Source of the DNA: Amycolatopsis iheyensis
Lineage (GTDB): Bacteria > Actinomycetota > Actinomycetes > Mycobacteriales > Pseudonocardiaceae
Assembly: GCF_024703995.1 (NCBI RefSeq)
Contig: NZ_JAMXQV010000037.1
Location: 1 to 64,000 of the forward strand
Reading direction: 5' to 3'
DNA: 64,000 bases
Part shown: piece after piece, positions 63,089-64,000 of the stretch
Position numbering within the stretch: the first letter of the stretch is position 1
Layout: each line of letters starts with the position of its first letter
Position numbers and translations under genes: made by a program
The notes under the pieces: generated by a model
What the model saw: the letters and a program-made list of their open reading frames with translations, nothing else
The model's database searches: none
What the model was told of the DNA's origin: nothing

Positions 63089-64000
63089 CTCCGCCCCGCA
63101 CCGCGCGCGGCTTCGGCTTGGCGCTGCTCGGCTTGGCCCCGATCGGCTTCCTGGTCGTGTTCTTCGCCTGGCCGGTGCTGGCGATCGTCGGCCGCGGGTT
63201 CGCCGCGGGCGGCCTAGACGTCGTGCTCGGTGACGCCCGGACGTGGCAGCTGGCCGGGTTCACCGTGGCGACCGCCGCCGCGTCGACGGTCGTCGCCGTG
63301 CTGGCCGGGCTGCCGGTGGCGTTCCTGCTGGCGCGCGTCGAGCTGCCCGGCGTCGGCCTCGCGCGGACGCTCGTGCTCGTGCCGTTCGTGCTGCCGACCG
63401 TGGTGGTCGGCCTCGCGTTCCGCGCGTTGTGGCCCGACGGCGGGGTGCTGCCGATCGTGCTGGCCAACGCCTTCTTCAACGTCGCCGTCGTCGCGCGGAC
63501 CGTCGCCGGGCTGTGGGCGCGGCTGGACTCGCGGACCACCGACGCGGCCCGCGCGCTGGGCGCCTCGCCGTGGCGGGCGTTCCGCTCGGTGACGCTGCCC
63601 GCGCTGGCCCCGGCCATCGCGTCCGCCGCGGCCGTGGTGTTCCTGTTCTGCGCCACCAGCTTCGGCGTCGTGCTGATCCTCGGCGGCGCGAAGTACCGGA
63701 CCCTCGAAACCGAGATCTACCTGCGGACCGTCGACCTCCTGGACCTCTCGGGCGCCGCGGCGCTTTCGCTGATCCAGTTCGCGGCCGTCGTCGCCGCGCT
63801 CGTGCTCGGCGGGCTCGCGCGGCGGCGCAAGGACGGCGCCCGGATCGGAGCCGGCGGCGCGCGGCGCCCGCGTGGCGGCGAATGGGCGGTGGCCGGCGCC
63901 GCGGGTGTCGTGCTGGCCCTGCTGCTGACGCCGATCGTCGCGCTGCTCGCCGAGTCGGTGTCCACTTCGGACGACTGGAGCCTCGCCGGGTACCGGGCCC
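63064..64000 (+). CDS. thiP: Thiamine ABC transporter permease (3' end cut by window edge)
   Basis: 312 codons in the window from ATG 63064, inside thiB. Six or more transmembrane helices; permease EAA loop A-A-R-A-L-G-A-S-P-W near residue 163. ThiP is usually two fused permease halves; only the first and the start of the second fit here. Confidence 0.9.
   Translation, partial: MAHARAVLAPPRTARGFGLALLGLAPIGFLVVFFAWPVLAIVGRGFAAGGLDVVLGDARTWQLAGFTVATAAASTVVAVLAGLPVAFLLARVELPGVGLARTLVLVPFVLPTVVVGLAFRALWPDGGVLPIVLANAFFNVAVVARTVAGLWARLDSRTTDAARALGASPWRAFRSVTLPALAPAIASAAAVVFLFCATSFGVVLILGGAKYRTLETEIYLRTVDLLDLSGAAALSLIQFAAVVAALVLGGLARRRKDGARIGAGGARRPRGGEWAVAGAAGVVLALLLTPIVALLAESVSTSDDWSLAGYRA

Overview
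The window is very GC-rich actinobacterial chromosome with GTG/TTG starts, many 1-4 bp start/stop overlaps and mycothiol metabolism (mca). Gene content and style suggest Pseudonocardiaceae, most likely Amycolatopsis; this is inference. From memory, the backbone follows the order around Rv1080c-Rv1112 of Mycobacterium tuberculosis: greA, DUF4307, mca, a small membrane protein, DUF255 thioredoxin protein, hemolysin III, prenyltransferase, PIN-PhoH, fumC, glpX, xseB, xseA, lipid-droplet-type protein, ispH, DUF6542, ychF. Lineage-specific genes are inserted into that frame.

Layout. 1-3100: type VII secretion-style cluster (minus strand) with a large repeat-tailed WXG-like protein cut by the left edge, an EspC-like small protein and a YbaB-like protein. 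3200-6400: hppD with a divergent Lrp/AsnC regulator, a zinc-ribbon MBL protein and greA. 6600-14400: DUF4307, mca, then a Pnkp-Hen1 RNA-repair operon and a DUF255 protein. 14500-21100: hypotheticals, a Tat-exported GH28 enzyme, acyl-CoA oxidase, a PRC-barrel protein and a homopolymer tract that looks like unresolved sequence. 21300-28900: an AhpD-like gene behind a near-perfect ECF41 promoter, hemolysin III, prenyltransferase, PIN-PhoH, guaB1 (GMP reductase type), DUF309. 28900-36980: membrane, sedolisin, DNA ligase, a two-TM PstS-like protein, XRE regulator and aldo/keto reductase. 36980-49380: fumC operon (with a nonsense-mutated first gene), GntR-OsmC, lipase, TetR, FNR-type flavoprotein, trypsin, glpX, xseBA, ispH. 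49380-58930: DUF6542, rmuC, sbcDC, Ada/AlkA-type repair protein, ychF. 58926-60869: a lower-GC AbiE-like two-gene cassette flanked by a 16-bp direct repeat. 60850-64000: hypotheticals, two micro-ORFs, a pterin dehydratase, and a TPP riboswitch driving thiB-thiP (thiP cut by the right edge).

The strongest candidate for something new is the 58926-60869 cassette: an AbiEi-like winged-helix protein and an AbiEii-like nucleotidyltransferase, with a double inverted repeat in the promoter, inserted exactly at the ychF stop/next-gene start. Other points are the ECF41 promoter without a local sigma gene, the in-frame TAG at the head of the fumC operon, the two-TM PstS fusion, and the SD-sequestering hairpin between greA and the MBL gene.
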